From the NCBI RefSeq assembly GCF_020194175.1, contig NZ_JADYVX010000050.1, forward strand, positions 1-48,767: a DNA stretch of 48,767 bases, read 5' to 3'. The DNA is from Bradyrhizobium sp. BRP22 (GTDB lineage: Bacteria > Pseudomonadota > Alphaproteobacteria > Rhizobiales > Xanthobacteraceae). The notes under the pieces are model-generated. The model worked only from the letters and a program-made list of their open reading frames with translations. It ran no database searches and was not told where the DNA came from. Positions 17,404 through 25,797 of the stretch are shown piece after piece (the first letter of the stretch is position 1; the number at the start of each line of letters is the position of its first letter). The translations under genes were made by a program, and so were the position numbers.

Positions 17404-17527
17404 CGCGCCCCCTCTGCCGCTTGCGGGAGAGGGCTGGGGTGAGGGTGTCTCCGCGATGGGACTTTCCATGGGGAGAGAGCCCTCACCCGGCGCCAAGCGC
17501 CGACCTCTCCTGCAAGCGGGAGAGGTG
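17404..17527. repeat. Intergenic repeat, family C (CTCTCCCGCTTGCGGGAGAG type)
   Basis: GCCGCTTGCGGGAGAGGGCT at one end and CTCTCCTGCAAGCGGGAGAGGTGAG at the other flank a central ATGGGACTTTCCATGG stem and GGCGCCAAGCGCC. A compact related hairpin is at 40709-40736. Confidence 0.7.
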
Positions 17528-17540
17528 AGCGAGTTCGCCA

Positions 17541-18416
17541 ATGAAACCGGCCGACGTCTGCATCGCCGTCATGGTCGCGGTGATCTGGGGGCTAGCCTTC
17601 GTCGCGAGCCGGATCGCGCTTGACGAATTGCCGCCGGAGTTGATGACGGCGCTGCGCTTCGGCATCGCGGCGCTGCCGTGCCTGTTCCTGCGCAAGCCGA
17701 AAGTGTCCTGGCCGCTTCTGATCGCGATCAGCCTGAACCTGTTCCTCGGCCAGTTCCTGGCGCAGTCGATCGCGATCGCGCATGGCATGCCGGTCGGGCT
17801 CACCAGCGTGATCGTGCAGAGCCAGGCGCTGTTCACGATCGCGTTCGCCGCTGTCGTGTTCGGTGAATGGCCGACACGGATGCAGATGGTCGGCATCGGC
17901 ATTGCCGCGATCGGCCTGTTGATGATCGCGGGCACCGTCGGTCATGATTTCAGTGCCAGCGCATTCGCGATCCTGATGATCTCGCCGATCTGTTTCGCGA
18001 TCGGCAACCTGTTGCTGCGGCCGGCGCAGGGCGCGCGCATGTTCGATCTGTTCGCATGGCTGTGCCTCTGTGCCGCCGTTCCCCTGTTCGCGCTGTCGCT
18101 GGTCACGATCGGCCCCAAGCCGATATGGCAGGCGCTGTCGCAGATGTCGGCAACCGGCATCGCCTGTATGCTGTTCATCGGCGCGGTCTCGACCAGCATC
18201 GCCTACTGGCTGTGGGGCCGGCTGCTGCGCGACTATCCGGCGGCGCAGGTGGTCCCGTTCGCGCTGCTGGTGCCGTTCGTCGGCTCTGCCGCCTCCAGCA
18301 TCGTGTTTGGCGAGAGGTTCGGGCCGCTGCGGCTTGCGGGCATGGCCGCGGTGATCGGCGGCATCGCCATCATGCTGCTTTCAAGACGTCCACGATCGCT
18401 GGCGAAGATCGCATGA
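17541..18416 (+). CDS. EamA/DMT-superfamily transporter
   Basis: A 291-residue inner-membrane protein with ten predicted helices in two EamA repeats. The first begins VCIAVMVAVIWGLAFVASRIALDELPPELMTALRF. The second has the matching VVPFALLVPFVGSAASSIVFGERFGPLRLAGMAAVIGGI end motif. Members export amino acids or other small metabolites (YdcZ/EamA-like). Its stop overlaps the next transporter by ATGA. Confidence 0.85.
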   Translation: MKPADVCIAVMVAVIWGLAFVASRIALDELPPELMTALRFGIAALPCLFLRKPKVSWPLLIAISLNLFLGQFLAQSIAIAHGMPVGLTSVIVQSQALFTIAFAAVVFGEWPTRMQMVGIGIAAIGLLMIAGTVGHDFSASAFAILMISPICFAIGNLLLRPAQGARMFDLFAWLCLCAAVPLFALSLVTIGPKPIWQALSQMSATGIACMLFIGAVSTSIAYWLWGRLLRDYPAAQVVPFALLVPFVGSAASSIVFGERFGPLRLAGMAAVIGGIAIMLLSRRPRSLAKIA

Positions 18417-19030
18417 GTGGGGCCATGTCGCAGTCGCTTCTGGTTGCTTTCGTCATGTTCGCCGTGGTGATGTTCTTCACGCCGGGGCCGAACAACATCA
18501 TGCTGCTGTCCTCCGGGCTGACCTACGGCTTCCGCCGCACGGTGCCGCATATCGCGGGGATCACGGTTGGATTCGCGTTCATGGTCGGCGCCGTCGGCCT
18601 CGGCCTTGGCACCGTCTTCATCGCCTATCCCGTGCTGCAGACCATCCTCAAATATATCGGCGTCGTCTACCTGATCTATCTCGCCGCCGCGATCGCGCTT
18701 GCCGAGCCGTCCACGCCGGAAGGCGGCGACAGCCGCGGCCGCCCGATGACGTTCTGGGGCGCGGCCATGTTCCAATGGGTCAACGCCAAGGGCTGGGTGA
18801 TGGTGATCGGCACCATCACCGCCTATGCGGCGATCGCGGCCTTCCCCTGGAATATCGCAATCCAGGTCACTTTGAGCCTGATCCTCGGTACCTTGTCCTG
18901 CATTGCCTGGGCGCTGTTCGGCACCGCGCTGCGGCCGGTTCTGACCTCGCGCCTGGCGGTGCGTGCTTTCAATATCGTGATGGCGATCCTGTTGCTCGCC
19001 TCGCTCTATCCGGTGTTCATGGACGCATGA
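18413..19030 (+). CDS. LysE-family amino acid exporter
   Basis: A 205-residue LysE/RhtB-type translocator starting in the ATGA overlap with the EamA gene. Diagnostic features are FFTPGPNNIMLLSSGLTYGFRRTVPHIAGITVGF near the N-terminus, then about six helices with the conserved FQWVNAKGWVMV. A second possible start is ATG at 18425. Two amino-acid-type exporters lie between ilvH and ilvC, which hints at overflow control of branched-chain or related amino acids, but the substrate is not established. Confidence 0.85.
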   Translation: MSGAMSQSLLVAFVMFAVVMFFTPGPNNIMLLSSGLTYGFRRTVPHIAGITVGFAFMVGAVGLGLGTVFIAYPVLQTILKYIGVVYLIYLAAAIALAEPSTPEGGDSRGRPMTFWGAAMFQWVNAKGWVMVIGTITAYAAIAAFPWNIAIQVTLSLILGTLSCIAWALFGTALRPVLTSRLAVRAFNIVMAILLLASLYPVFMDA

Positions 19031-19058
19031 TGCCGCACCGCGCCATGCGAGAACGGGG

Positions 19059-19104
19059 TTTCCCCTGACGGGGAAAAGCTCTACACAACGCCGGAAATTT
19101 CCGG
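19059..19104. promoter_or_regulatory. Two palindromes upstream of ilvC
   Basis: TTTCCCC-TGAC-GGGGAAA (19059-19076) forms a 7-bp hairpin after the LysE gene. CCGGAAATTTCCGG (19091-19104) is a perfect 14-nt palindrome 75 nt before the ilvC start. The first could end the exporter transcript, although it lacks a T-run. The second could be an operator. No leader peptide with clustered Ile/Val/Leu codons is visible here. Confidence 0.4.
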
Positions 19105-19178
19105 GCGCCGGCGGTCTTGATCCACCTGTAAGCCTGACCCATCGGCCAATCCGGCCACCCCCTGAAGAGGAAACCACG

Positions 19179-20198
19179 ATGCGAGTTTACTACGATCGCG
19201 ATGCCGACCTGAACCTGATCAAGGGCAAGAAGGTCGCCATCGTCGGCTATGGCAGCCAGGGCCACGCCCACGCGCTCAACCTGAAGGATTCCGGCGTCAA
19301 GGAAGTGTCGATCGCGCTGCGTCCCGGTTCAGCCTCGGCCAAGAAGGCGGAGGCCGCCGGCTTCAAGGTGCTGAGCGTTGCCGACGCCGCGAAATGGGCT
19401 GACCTCGTGATGATGCTCACCCCCGACGAATTGCAGGGCGACATCTACCGCGAGCACCTGCACGACAACATGAAGAAGGGCGCCGCGCTGGTGTTCGCGC
19501 ACGGCCTCAACGTGCACTTCAACCTGCTCGACCCGCGTCCCGATCTCGACGTCCTGATGATCGCCCCCAAGGGCCCCGGCCACACCGTGCGCTCCGAATA
19601 TCAGCGCGGCGGCGGCGTACCCTGTCTGATCGCGATCGCCAAGGACGTTTCCGGCAATGCGCACGATCTCGGCCTGAGCTACGCCTCGGCGATCGGCGGC
19701 GGCCGCGCCGGCATCATCGAGACGACGTTCAAGGAAGAATGCGAGACCGACCTGTTCGGCGAGCAGGTGGTGCTCTGCGGCGGCCTGGTCGAACTGATCA
19801 AGGGCGGCTACGAGACGCTGGTCGAAGCCGGCTATGCGCCGGAGATGGCCTATTTCGAGTGCCTGCACGAAGTGAAGCTGATCGTCGACCTGATCTATGA
19901 AGGCGGCATCGCCAACATGAACTACTCGATCTCCAACACCGCGGAGTACGGCGAATATGTCACCGGGCCGCGCATCGTGACCGCGGAGACCAAGGCCGAG
20001 ATGAAGCGCGTTCTCGCCGACATCCAGGGCGGCAAGTTCGCCCGCGACTGGATGCTGGAGAACAAGGTCAACCAGACCTCGTTCAAGGCCACGCGCGCCA
20101 AGCTCGCCCAGCACCCGATCGAGGAAGTCGGCGCCAAGCTGCGCGACATGATGCCCTGGATCAAGAAGGGCGCCCTGGTCGACAAGACGAAGAACTAA
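19179..20198 (+). CDS. ilvC: Ketol-acid reductoisomerase (class I)
   Basis: Converts acetolactate/acetohydroxybutyrate to the dihydroxy acids, the step after IlvBH. It has 339 residues, the size of class I short enzymes. The N-terminal NADPH fold contains KKVAIVGYGSQGHAHALNLKDSG. The C-terminal catalytic domain has CETDLFGEQVVLCGG, the metal-binding acidic residues within it, and NYSISNTAEYGEYVTG. A GAAGAGGAAA ribosome-binding region precedes the start. It is separated from ilvBH by a methyltransferase and two exporters. Confidence 0.97.
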   Translation: MRVYYDRDADLNLIKGKKVAIVGYGSQGHAHALNLKDSGVKEVSIALRPGSASAKKAEAAGFKVLSVADAAKWADLVMMLTPDELQGDIYREHLHDNMKKGAALVFAHGLNVHFNLLDPRPDLDVLMIAPKGPGHTVRSEYQRGGGVPCLIAIAKDVSGNAHDLGLSYASAIGGGRAGIIETTFKEECETDLFGEQVVLCGGLVELIKGGYETLVEAGYAPEMAYFECLHEVKLIVDLIYEGGIANMNYSISNTAEYGEYVTGPRIVTAETKAEMKRVLADIQGGKFARDWMLENKVNQTSFKATRAKLAQHPIEEVGAKLRDMMPWIKKGALVDKTKN

Positions 20199-20211
20199 GC
20201 CGCGGTCGGTG

Positions 20212-20240
20212 GGGTGGGCATAGCGCAAGCGTGCCCACTC
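20212..20240. repeat. Intergenic hairpin repeat, family E
   Basis: GTGGGCA (20214-20220) and TGCCCAC (20232-20238) flank a TAGCGCAAGCG loop. Similar GGGTGGGCA...GCCCACC units occur at 34718-34765 and 39860-39887. It lies 15 nt after ilvC and could act as its 3' structure. Confidence 0.6.
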
Positions 20241-20256
20241 TCGTCGGCGATGTCGC

Positions 20257-20357
20257 CCCTCATGGTGAGGAGGCGCGCCTTCGCGCCGTCTCGAACCATG
20301 AGGCCCGCGCCGGTGGCCCCGCCTTCGAGACGCGCTGCGCGCTCCTCAGGGTGAGGG
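20257..20357. repeat. Intergenic repeat, family D
   Basis: It starts CCCTCATGGTGAGGAGGCGC and ends CTCCTCAGGGTGAGGG, with internal CTCGAACCATGAGG and CTTCGAGACGCG. A second copy, partly inverted in order, is at 42221-42324. Confidence 0.7.
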
Positions 20358-20404
20358 AATAGGTTGGAATGCGGGGTTCCGCTCGCAATGACGGATGACG
20401 CGAG

Positions 20405-21526
20405 TTAGCTCGCGCTCGTACGCGCCTCCGCCGGCTTCTCGATCCGGTTGTGGAGCTGCCAGAAGCGCACGGTGCGCTGGGCGGTTTCGATCGACAGGCG
20501 GCGGAAATCGCGCTGTGCCTGCTCCATGGTTTCCGCGGCGATCGGCTGCGCCGCCGGCCGGTTGCGCAGGATCGTCTCCACCGTCGGCCAGTTCAACCGA
20601 GCGGCGCGGCAGGGGATCAGGATCAGGTCGGAACGGTGCCCTTCCATCACCCGCGCGATCATTTCGGGCGCAACATCGGTGAGGAGGCCAATCGCAACCG
20701 TCACCTCGTCGAACTTGTTGGCTTCGGCGAACTTGAACACGGCCGCATCATCAAGCTCGTTCAACTCCTTCATCAGCCTGACGAGCTGTTCGGCAATGCC
20801 GAAGCTGCGGCGCACCGCGGGCTCCTCGCGCGCGATCTCGTCGAGCACCTCGCGAATGTCTTCCTGCAGCGCCGGCGGCGCGATCGCCAGCAGGCGGGCG
20901 CGCACGGCGTCCGTGGCGCGGTGCAGGAGGTCGCGCAGGAATTTGACCGGAAGATCGATGCGCAATCCGAGGATCTCGACCAGTTCATCGTCGCCTTCCG
21001 CGCGCGCGACGATGCCGGAATAGCCGGCCTCCGAGAAGCGCGCCCCGGCGTTGTTGGCGAGCCGGCGGATCACGCGCACCTCGCCGCGGTCGACGATCAC
21101 GTCGGTGACCTCTTCGGGAATATCGGCGCGGCCGGAGATCGCAAGCAGGTGGTCCTGGCCCTTGGTGCTGGCAACCTCGACCAGGGTTTCCGTGGAGACG
21201 CGGCTCGAATGCGCCAGCACTTCGCCCGCGACCTCGATCTTGTCGTCCTTGGCGAGGCGCTGGATCAACTCAAGCGGCGCATAGTCGATCGGCGCGAGGC
21301 GCTTGCTGAGCTCGGCCTTGGCCCGGCTCTCGACGCGCGTGATCAGGAGGCACAGGACGTCGTCGAACACCTGGACCTGTTCGTCGTTCAAACGGTCGCC
21401 GTCGTTCAGGAACAGGTCGGTCACCCGGCGAAGCGTCTTGATCCGCTTCGCCGACGAGCCGCCTCTCACGGCTTCCTCGAGTTCGGCGATGATCGAGTGG
21501 GCCGGCGTTTGCACCATCATTGGCAT
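20405..21526 (-). CDS. DUF2336 domain-containing protein
   Basis: A 373-residue all-helical cytoplasmic protein, probably built from HEAT-like repeats, that matches my recollection of the alphaproteobacterial DUF2336 family. Characteristic text is the N-terminal RRVTDLFL followed by repeated helices such as LSKRLAPIDYAPLELIQRLA and RADIPEEVTDVIVDRGEVRVIRRLANN. No signal peptide or membrane segment is visible. The function of the family is not known to me. It is convergent with ilvC and divergent from the small gene at 21761. Confidence 0.75.
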   Translation of the reverse strand: MPMMVQTPAHSIIAELEEAVRGGSSAKRIKTLRRVTDLFLNDGDRLNDEQVQVFDDVLCLLITRVESRAKAELSKRLAPIDYAPLELIQRLAKDDKIEVAGEVLAHSSRVSTETLVEVASTKGQDHLLAISGRADIPEEVTDVIVDRGEVRVIRRLANNAGARFSEAGYSGIVARAEGDDELVEILGLRIDLPVKFLRDLLHRATDAVRARLLAIAPPALQEDIREVLDEIAREEPAVRRSFGIAEQLVRLMKELNELDDAAVFKFAEANKFDEVTVAIGLLTDVAPEMIARVMEGHRSDLILIPCRAARLNWPTVETILRNRPAAQPIAAETMEQAQRDFRRLSIETAQRTVRFWQLHNRIEKPAEARTSAS

Positions 21527-21760
21527 TGTTCTTGTTGCAGGTTTCTCTGGTTGGCCGGCAAAATGGCAAGCGCGGTCTTACGCCTGCGTTAAGCGGGAAC
21601 CCGGTCCCCGGCGGAGCTCGCCGGGAAGGTTAGCAGGACGTAACCCATTCAACTCAACATCGCCTGACCACGCGCGCGGCGCGGTATTGATGCACCTGAG
21701 CTGCCCAAAACGTGCCGCAGGCCTGTTGCACACCGGACGTTCGGCCTGTCAGGAGCAGCA

Positions 21761-22009
21761 ATGGCGACAATCGGAAAGAGCAGCACGGAACTCACTCATC
21801 TCGCGAACGAGGCGCTGCGCAGCCAGCCCGGATGCGAGACGGCGCAAGTTACCGCTGTCTCCGCCCGGCCTGACGCCGGCGCAGGCCGCAACTGGGAAAT
21901 TCCGAACGTCGTCCTCGGCGACAGCCTGATCAGCGACGTCGACCGCGCCGTCATCACCGTGCATCACCAGCTCGGCCGCAGATTCCATCTCGTCGGGGGC
22001 GAGGCTTAG
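21761..22009 (+). CDS. Small conserved hypothetical protein
   Basis: An 82-residue soluble protein with an AGGAG ribosome-binding site about 5 nt before the ATG. It resembles small hypothetical proteins I recall from Bradyrhizobium, with ELTHLANEALRSQPGCE followed by a NWEI strand and a C-terminal helix ending HHQLGRRFHLV. There is no recognised domain. It stands alone upstream of the low-G+C island. Confidence 0.55.
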   Translation: MATIGKSSTELTHLANEALRSQPGCETAQVTAVSARPDAGAGRNWEIPNVVLGDSLISDVDRAVITVHHQLGRRFHLVGGEA

Positions 22010-22192
22010 AGCGCTTTTGAGGCAGAGCGGACATCAGCCGGCAGACCACCCCTGCTGAATCGGTCGCACTCGTTGCGGACCTCCTGGGTCATCTTTGGCC
22101 CCGCATTTTTTCGCGCCGACTGTGGAAAAACGCTCATTCAACAACGTCGCACCGCCGGCTACTTTCTTCAGGTGATTGAGAGGGAATGGCAA

Positions 22193-22933
22193 GTGAGCGA
22201 CATCAGAGGAAAGGTTGTTCTTATCCTTGGAGGTGCCGGCGGCATCGGATCAGCAACGGCGGAGGATCTCGCAGCAAGAGGAGCAACGATCGCGATTGCC
22301 GATATCAATGAAGCGAAAGCTGAGGCGGTCGCAGGCGCAATACGGAGCTCTGGTGGCGAAGGCCGCGCCTATCTGGTCGATGTGACGGAGAAAGATCAGG
22401 TCAAGGCGCTTGTTGAACACGTTGTTCACGATCTTGGTTCGCTGGACGCACTGATCAATTGTGCTGGAATAATGTTCATCCGCCCACTTATTGAGGTCAA
22501 CACGGCCGAATGGGAGACCACCATTGACTTGAATCTGAAAGGAGCTTTGTGGGCTATAGCGGCCGTTTTACCTGTATTCCTGAAACAGCAGCGGGGGCAT
22601 ATCATCAATCTAAGTTCGGTTCACGGCCTCAAAGTTTTCTCGCCGGGCGGCGCTGTACATTCAGCCTCCAAGTTTGCTCTCCGCGCGCTATCGGAGGGGC
22701 TACGGGCAGAGGTTGCAAGTACGCCCATACGGTCGACTCTGATTACGCCAGGCGCCGTTGATACCGGCATCCAATACAAGACAACCGGCTCCGACAGCGC
22801 CCGCATGCTTGAGATCTACAGAAATGCGATCCCGGCTGAAGCCGTGGCTCGTGCGATTGCGTTTGCCATGGAGCAACCTGCCAATGTCGATGTAAACGAA
22901 ATTGTGGTTCGTCCAACAGCTCAAGCAATCTAA
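22193..22933 (+). CDS. SDR-family oxidoreductase with His in place of the catalytic Tyr
   Basis: A 246-residue short-chain dehydrogenase/reductase. Start chosen: GTG at 22193 after an AGAGGG site, where the Rossmann strand begins; an open frame reaches back to 22073. Cofactor loop GGAGGIG is at residues 13-19, then NCAG, the active-site Asn114 and Ser142 (NLSSVHG). At the YxxxK position it reads HSASK, giving His156-Lys160. The Tyr-to-His codon is CAT at 22658-22660, one base from TAT. This may weaken or abolish classical SDR chemistry. Base composition is lower in G+C than the neighbours upstream. Confidence 0.82.
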   Translation: MSDIRGKVVLILGGAGGIGSATAEDLAARGATIAIADINEAKAEAVAGAIRSSGGEGRAYLVDVTEKDQVKALVEHVVHDLGSLDALINCAGIMFIRPLIEVNTAEWETTIDLNLKGALWAIAAVLPVFLKQQRGHIINLSSVHGLKVFSPGGAVHSASKFALRALSEGLRAEVASTPIRSTLITPGAVDTGIQYKTTGSDSARMLEIYRNAIPAEAVARAIAFAMEQPANVDVNEIVVRPTAQAI

Positions 22934-22987
22934 CTAATCGCAGCCTCAAAACACAAACTGAGGATGACGAAATATAGTGAGCACGGG

Positions 22988-23881
22988 TTATCGTTTCTTT
23001 TCAAAAAACGATGACTCGTTGGCGAAGACGAAAGCAATGTGATCCGTGACGGTCTTGATGTGCAGGCTTTGTCGGCTTGGGCGTCTCATGACCAACCAAA
23101 GCTCGCGGGCTGGCGGTTCAGGCTCCAGATCGCAAATGACGAGTTCGTCGTCCAGTTGGCCAATGAAGTGCGGAAGAAGCGCAATGCCTGCTCCCGCCTT
23201 GGCTGCGGCCGCCTGGGTGGACTGACCATTTGTCCGAAACGATAAGCGCTTGCGGCCAAAATGCTTGGATAGCCAGAGCGCTTCGGGCAAATGGGCATTA
23301 GACTCATCAAACCCGACAAAAGCCGGATCGGCGCCGGCTTCAATCCGACGCCGGTATTCTGCAGTAGCGTAGAAGCCGAATGCAATCGGTCGCAGCCGCT
23401 TCGCAAGGACGTCACCATCTTGTGGGCGTCCAAAACGCAAAGCAATGTCCGCTTCATGTCGCTCCAAACTAACCGTCCGAAAGTCGGTAGCAAGGTCGAT
23501 GTCGATCCCTGGATAGTTTCTACATAGCTCAGCAAGGCGAGAAGCGAGAAAATGCTGCGAGAGACTCGGTGGTGCATTGACTCGAACAAGCCCAGCAGGC
23601 TGGTGCTCTTTTCCCTGGCGGCTCAAGTTTGCCGCCGCCGTCTCCATATCATTGGCTGGCCCAAGCAAGCGTGCGCCTGCTGGGGTGAGCACGTAGCCGT
23701 CGAGACGCCGCTCGACAAGCCGTTCGCCCAAAGAGCGTTCAAACGACTGTACGCGCCGAGCGACCGTCGCATGATTGATCGAAAGGGCGCGCGCGGCAGC
23801 TGACAAGCTACCGTGGCGAGCGAGCGCGAGAAAAACACGCACGTCCTCCCAATCGAGCGTTGTGCGATTTTTAACAGCCAT
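22988..23881 (-). CDS. LysR-family transcriptional regulator
   Basis: A 297-residue LTTR. The N-terminal winged HTH spans about residues 8-66 (WEDVRVFLALARHGSLSAAARALSINHATVARRVQSFERSLG), followed by the substrate-binding domain with RFGRPQDGDVLAKRL. It is convergent with the SDR gene and divergent from the metallo-beta-lactamase-fold gene, with only 73 nt between. The latter is therefore the likeliest target. Confidence 0.92.
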   Translation of the reverse strand: MAVKNRTTLDWEDVRVFLALARHGSLSAAARALSINHATVARRVQSFERSLGERLVERRLDGYVLTPAGARLLGPANDMETAAANLSRQGKEHQPAGLVRVNAPPSLSQHFLASRLAELCRNYPGIDIDLATDFRTVSLERHEADIALRFGRPQDGDVLAKRLRPIAFGFYATAEYRRRIEAGADPAFVGFDESNAHLPEALWLSKHFGRKRLSFRTNGQSTQAAAAKAGAGIALLPHFIGQLDDELVICDLEPEPPARELWLVMRRPSRQSLHIKTVTDHIAFVFANESSFFEKKR

Positions 23882-23892
23882 TGAGAGAGGAT

Positions 23893-23905
23893 AGTAAATT
23901 TTACT
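23893..23905. promoter_or_regulatory. Operator-like palindrome between LysR and MBL genes
   Basis: AGTAAA-T-TTTACT is a perfect 13-nt palindrome in the 73-nt divergent intergenic region, 12 nt before the LysR start. It is a candidate LysR binding or autoregulatory site; the assignment is positional. Confidence 0.4.
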
Positions 23906-23954
23906 CAGATGACCAGCGGATTATCTCTGATCGCGTCAACATTGAGAGAGCAAC

Positions 23955-24728
23955 ATGTCCGGTACAATCACCCTCACCTTGATCGGTGGACCAACGGTAC
24001 TCATCGAGTACGGCGGCTATCGTCTATTGACTGATCCTACGTTCGATCCCCCGGGGCAATATCAAGGCCCGCACAGTCCCGTGAAGCACGTCAAGACTGA
24101 AGGACCGAGCATCTCAATTGACGATCTTGGCAAACTGGATGCAGTCCTGTTGAGCCACGATCATCATTTTGACAACCTCGATAACTCGGGTCGGTCATTG
24201 TTACCGAAGGTCGGCACGGTTTATACGACTGTTTCTGGAGCTCAACGTCTTGGTGGGAACGCCATCGGCCTCGATCCTTTCGAGAGTCGATTTCTCGAAG
24301 GAGAAGATCGGCAAAAGTTGCTGGTGACCGCCACGCCAGCGCGCCATGGCCCCATCGGTATCGATGTTGGTGATGTCGTGGGATTTGCAATTGGAATGGA
24401 GAAGCCTGGCGACCTAGTCTACATCACAGGCGACACTCTCTGGTTCAATGGTACGGCTGAGGTCGCGCGTAGGTTTTCGCCTAGGATCGTCATTCTGCAT
24501 ACCGGTGCAGCCGAACCTCGCGGGCGATTTCACATGACGATGGGGAGCGAGGATGCGCTGGAGGCTGCGCACGCTTTTCCTGATGCGGCATTAGTCTCTG
24601 TACACAACGAGGGTTGGGCGCATTTACGCGAAAGCCAGGATCAACTCGTCGACGTGTTCGCTTCATTAAACTTATCGAGACGTTTGACCCGATTTGAGAA
24701 GGGGAAACCATTGATCATCTCTTGGTAG
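23955..24728 (+). CDS. Metallo-beta-lactamase-fold hydrolase (UlaG-like)
   Basis: A 257-residue MBL-fold protein. Early strands are TLTLIGGPTVLIEYGGYRLLTDPTF, then the metal-site region LLSHDHHFDNLD (residues 66-76). TPARHGP, TGDTLW and HNEGWAHL supply the later ligands. The first motif is not the canonical HxHxDH: it has an extra residue and ends in DN rather than DH. Substrate is unknown. It is transcribed divergently from a LysR gene and shares the lower-G+C composition of the island. Confidence 0.8.
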   Translation: MSGTITLTLIGGPTVLIEYGGYRLLTDPTFDPPGQYQGPHSPVKHVKTEGPSISIDDLGKLDAVLLSHDHHFDNLDNSGRSLLPKVGTVYTTVSGAQRLGGNAIGLDPFESRFLEGEDRQKLLVTATPARHGPIGIDVGDVVGFAIGMEKPGDLVYITGDTLWFNGTAEVARRFSPRIVILHTGAAEPRGRFHMTMGSEDALEAAHAFPDAALVSVHNEGWAHLRESQDQLVDVFASLNLSRRLTRFEKGKPLIISW

Positions 24729-25119
24729 TGATGGTTCGAGACCATGCCGCAAGGTTTCACTGCCCCGACGTCTGCTACTGTGAAGGGTTTCGGATGCAGG
24801 CCGCATGAGAGACGGCGCGGCGTATTCGGCGGCCGGCGTCCGAAAGCCTCCAAGGGAGGAAACCGCGTGTGAGGAAACGTAAGGCGGTGCGGCAGGCGCT
24901 ATGGGGATTTGAGCGCCGCGGGCGAGCTCGTTGATTGGGATCGAGTCGGCCCGACGAGTTGCGCGACGGTGAAGTCGCTGACGAATGCGCGGCGGATGGC
25001 CTTGAACTCCACAAGTTGTCCGACGATTTGCGACGGCTGGTGGATATCTGGGCGTGCTCTGCCGTGGCCGGTCGAGGGCCAGCGAGCGCGGCGAGCGGAT
25101 TTGCGGGATTGCGGCACGG
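24729..25119. other. Gene-free stretch after the MBL gene, probably IS-derived
   Basis: Several short frames cross here on both strands, but none has a convincing start or protein signature. On the minus strand the tail of the IS91-type transposase ends at 25120, so much of this segment is probably the non-coding end of that element. I could not place its terminus. Confidence 0.4.
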
Positions 25120-25797
25120 TCATGAGGTGTCGATCCTGATGTGGTTCGTTGGAGCTGTCGGCCGATGCCGTGGCATTGCACCGCGCTCGAATACTTCGAT
25201 GATGGTCATGCGACCGCCGCAGCATGGACAAGCCGGCTTGCTGGGATCGACGGCGGCCGCGGTGGGCTGACCTTCAGGTTGCAACGGCAAGCAGCTCACG
25301 GGCGCGTGCGATGTTGCCGGCGCAAGCGCCTTTGGCGAACAGGCCGTAGTGGCGGATGGGATGCAAGCCCTTGGGCAGCACGTGGATGAGGAAGCGGCGG
25401 ATGAACTCGAAGGTCTCGCGCGTCATCTGCTTGTAGCGATCGCGGCCCGCGACGCGGTAGTCCTTCCATGTGAAGGTAACGCCCTGCTGGTCGCAGGCGA
25501 TCAGGCGGCTGTTGGCGATGGCGACACGATGGGTGTAACGCGACAGATAGGCCAGCACTGCCTCTGGCCCGCCGAACGGCCGCTTGGCGTAGACCACCCA
25601 TTCGGCCTTGCGCAGCGGTGCGAGATAAGCCGCGAAGGATTGCGCCTGGGCGAGATGGGCGTAACCGCCGAAGAAGCTGAGGCGGCCGGCCGCGTGAGCG
25701 GCCGAGAGCGCCGTGAGGAAGAGCCAGCGGAACAGGCGGGAGAGCACGCGCACGGGGAGGAAGAAGCCGCTCTCGGCCAAGACCCAGCTCGATATCC
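25120..25797 (-). pseudogene. IS91-type transposase remnant, 5'-truncated and frameshifted
   Basis: The C-terminal part of an IS91/HUH-type transposase. The long piece (25274-25780) reads SGFFLPVRVLSRLFRWLFL, KRPFGGPEAVLAYLSRYTHR, WKDYR and FLIHVLPKGLHPIRHYGLFA. The frame stops at 25274 after LLAVAT. The homologous tail, CPCCGGRMTIIEVFERG, continues in a shifted frame down to the TGA at 25120-25122. The N-terminal catalytic HUH half is missing; homology starts abruptly near 25797. The element can no longer move by itself. Confidence 0.85.

Noticed and set aside
19031..19178. Leader-peptide attenuator before ilvC
   Set aside because: No short ORF with clustered Ile/Val/Leu codons and no T-tailed hairpin were found; only palindromes are present.
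24672..25231. Several overlapping short frames after the MBL gene
   Set aside because: Competing frames on both strands, all Arg/Ser/Pro-rich, in sequence best explained as the non-coding tail of an IS91-type element.
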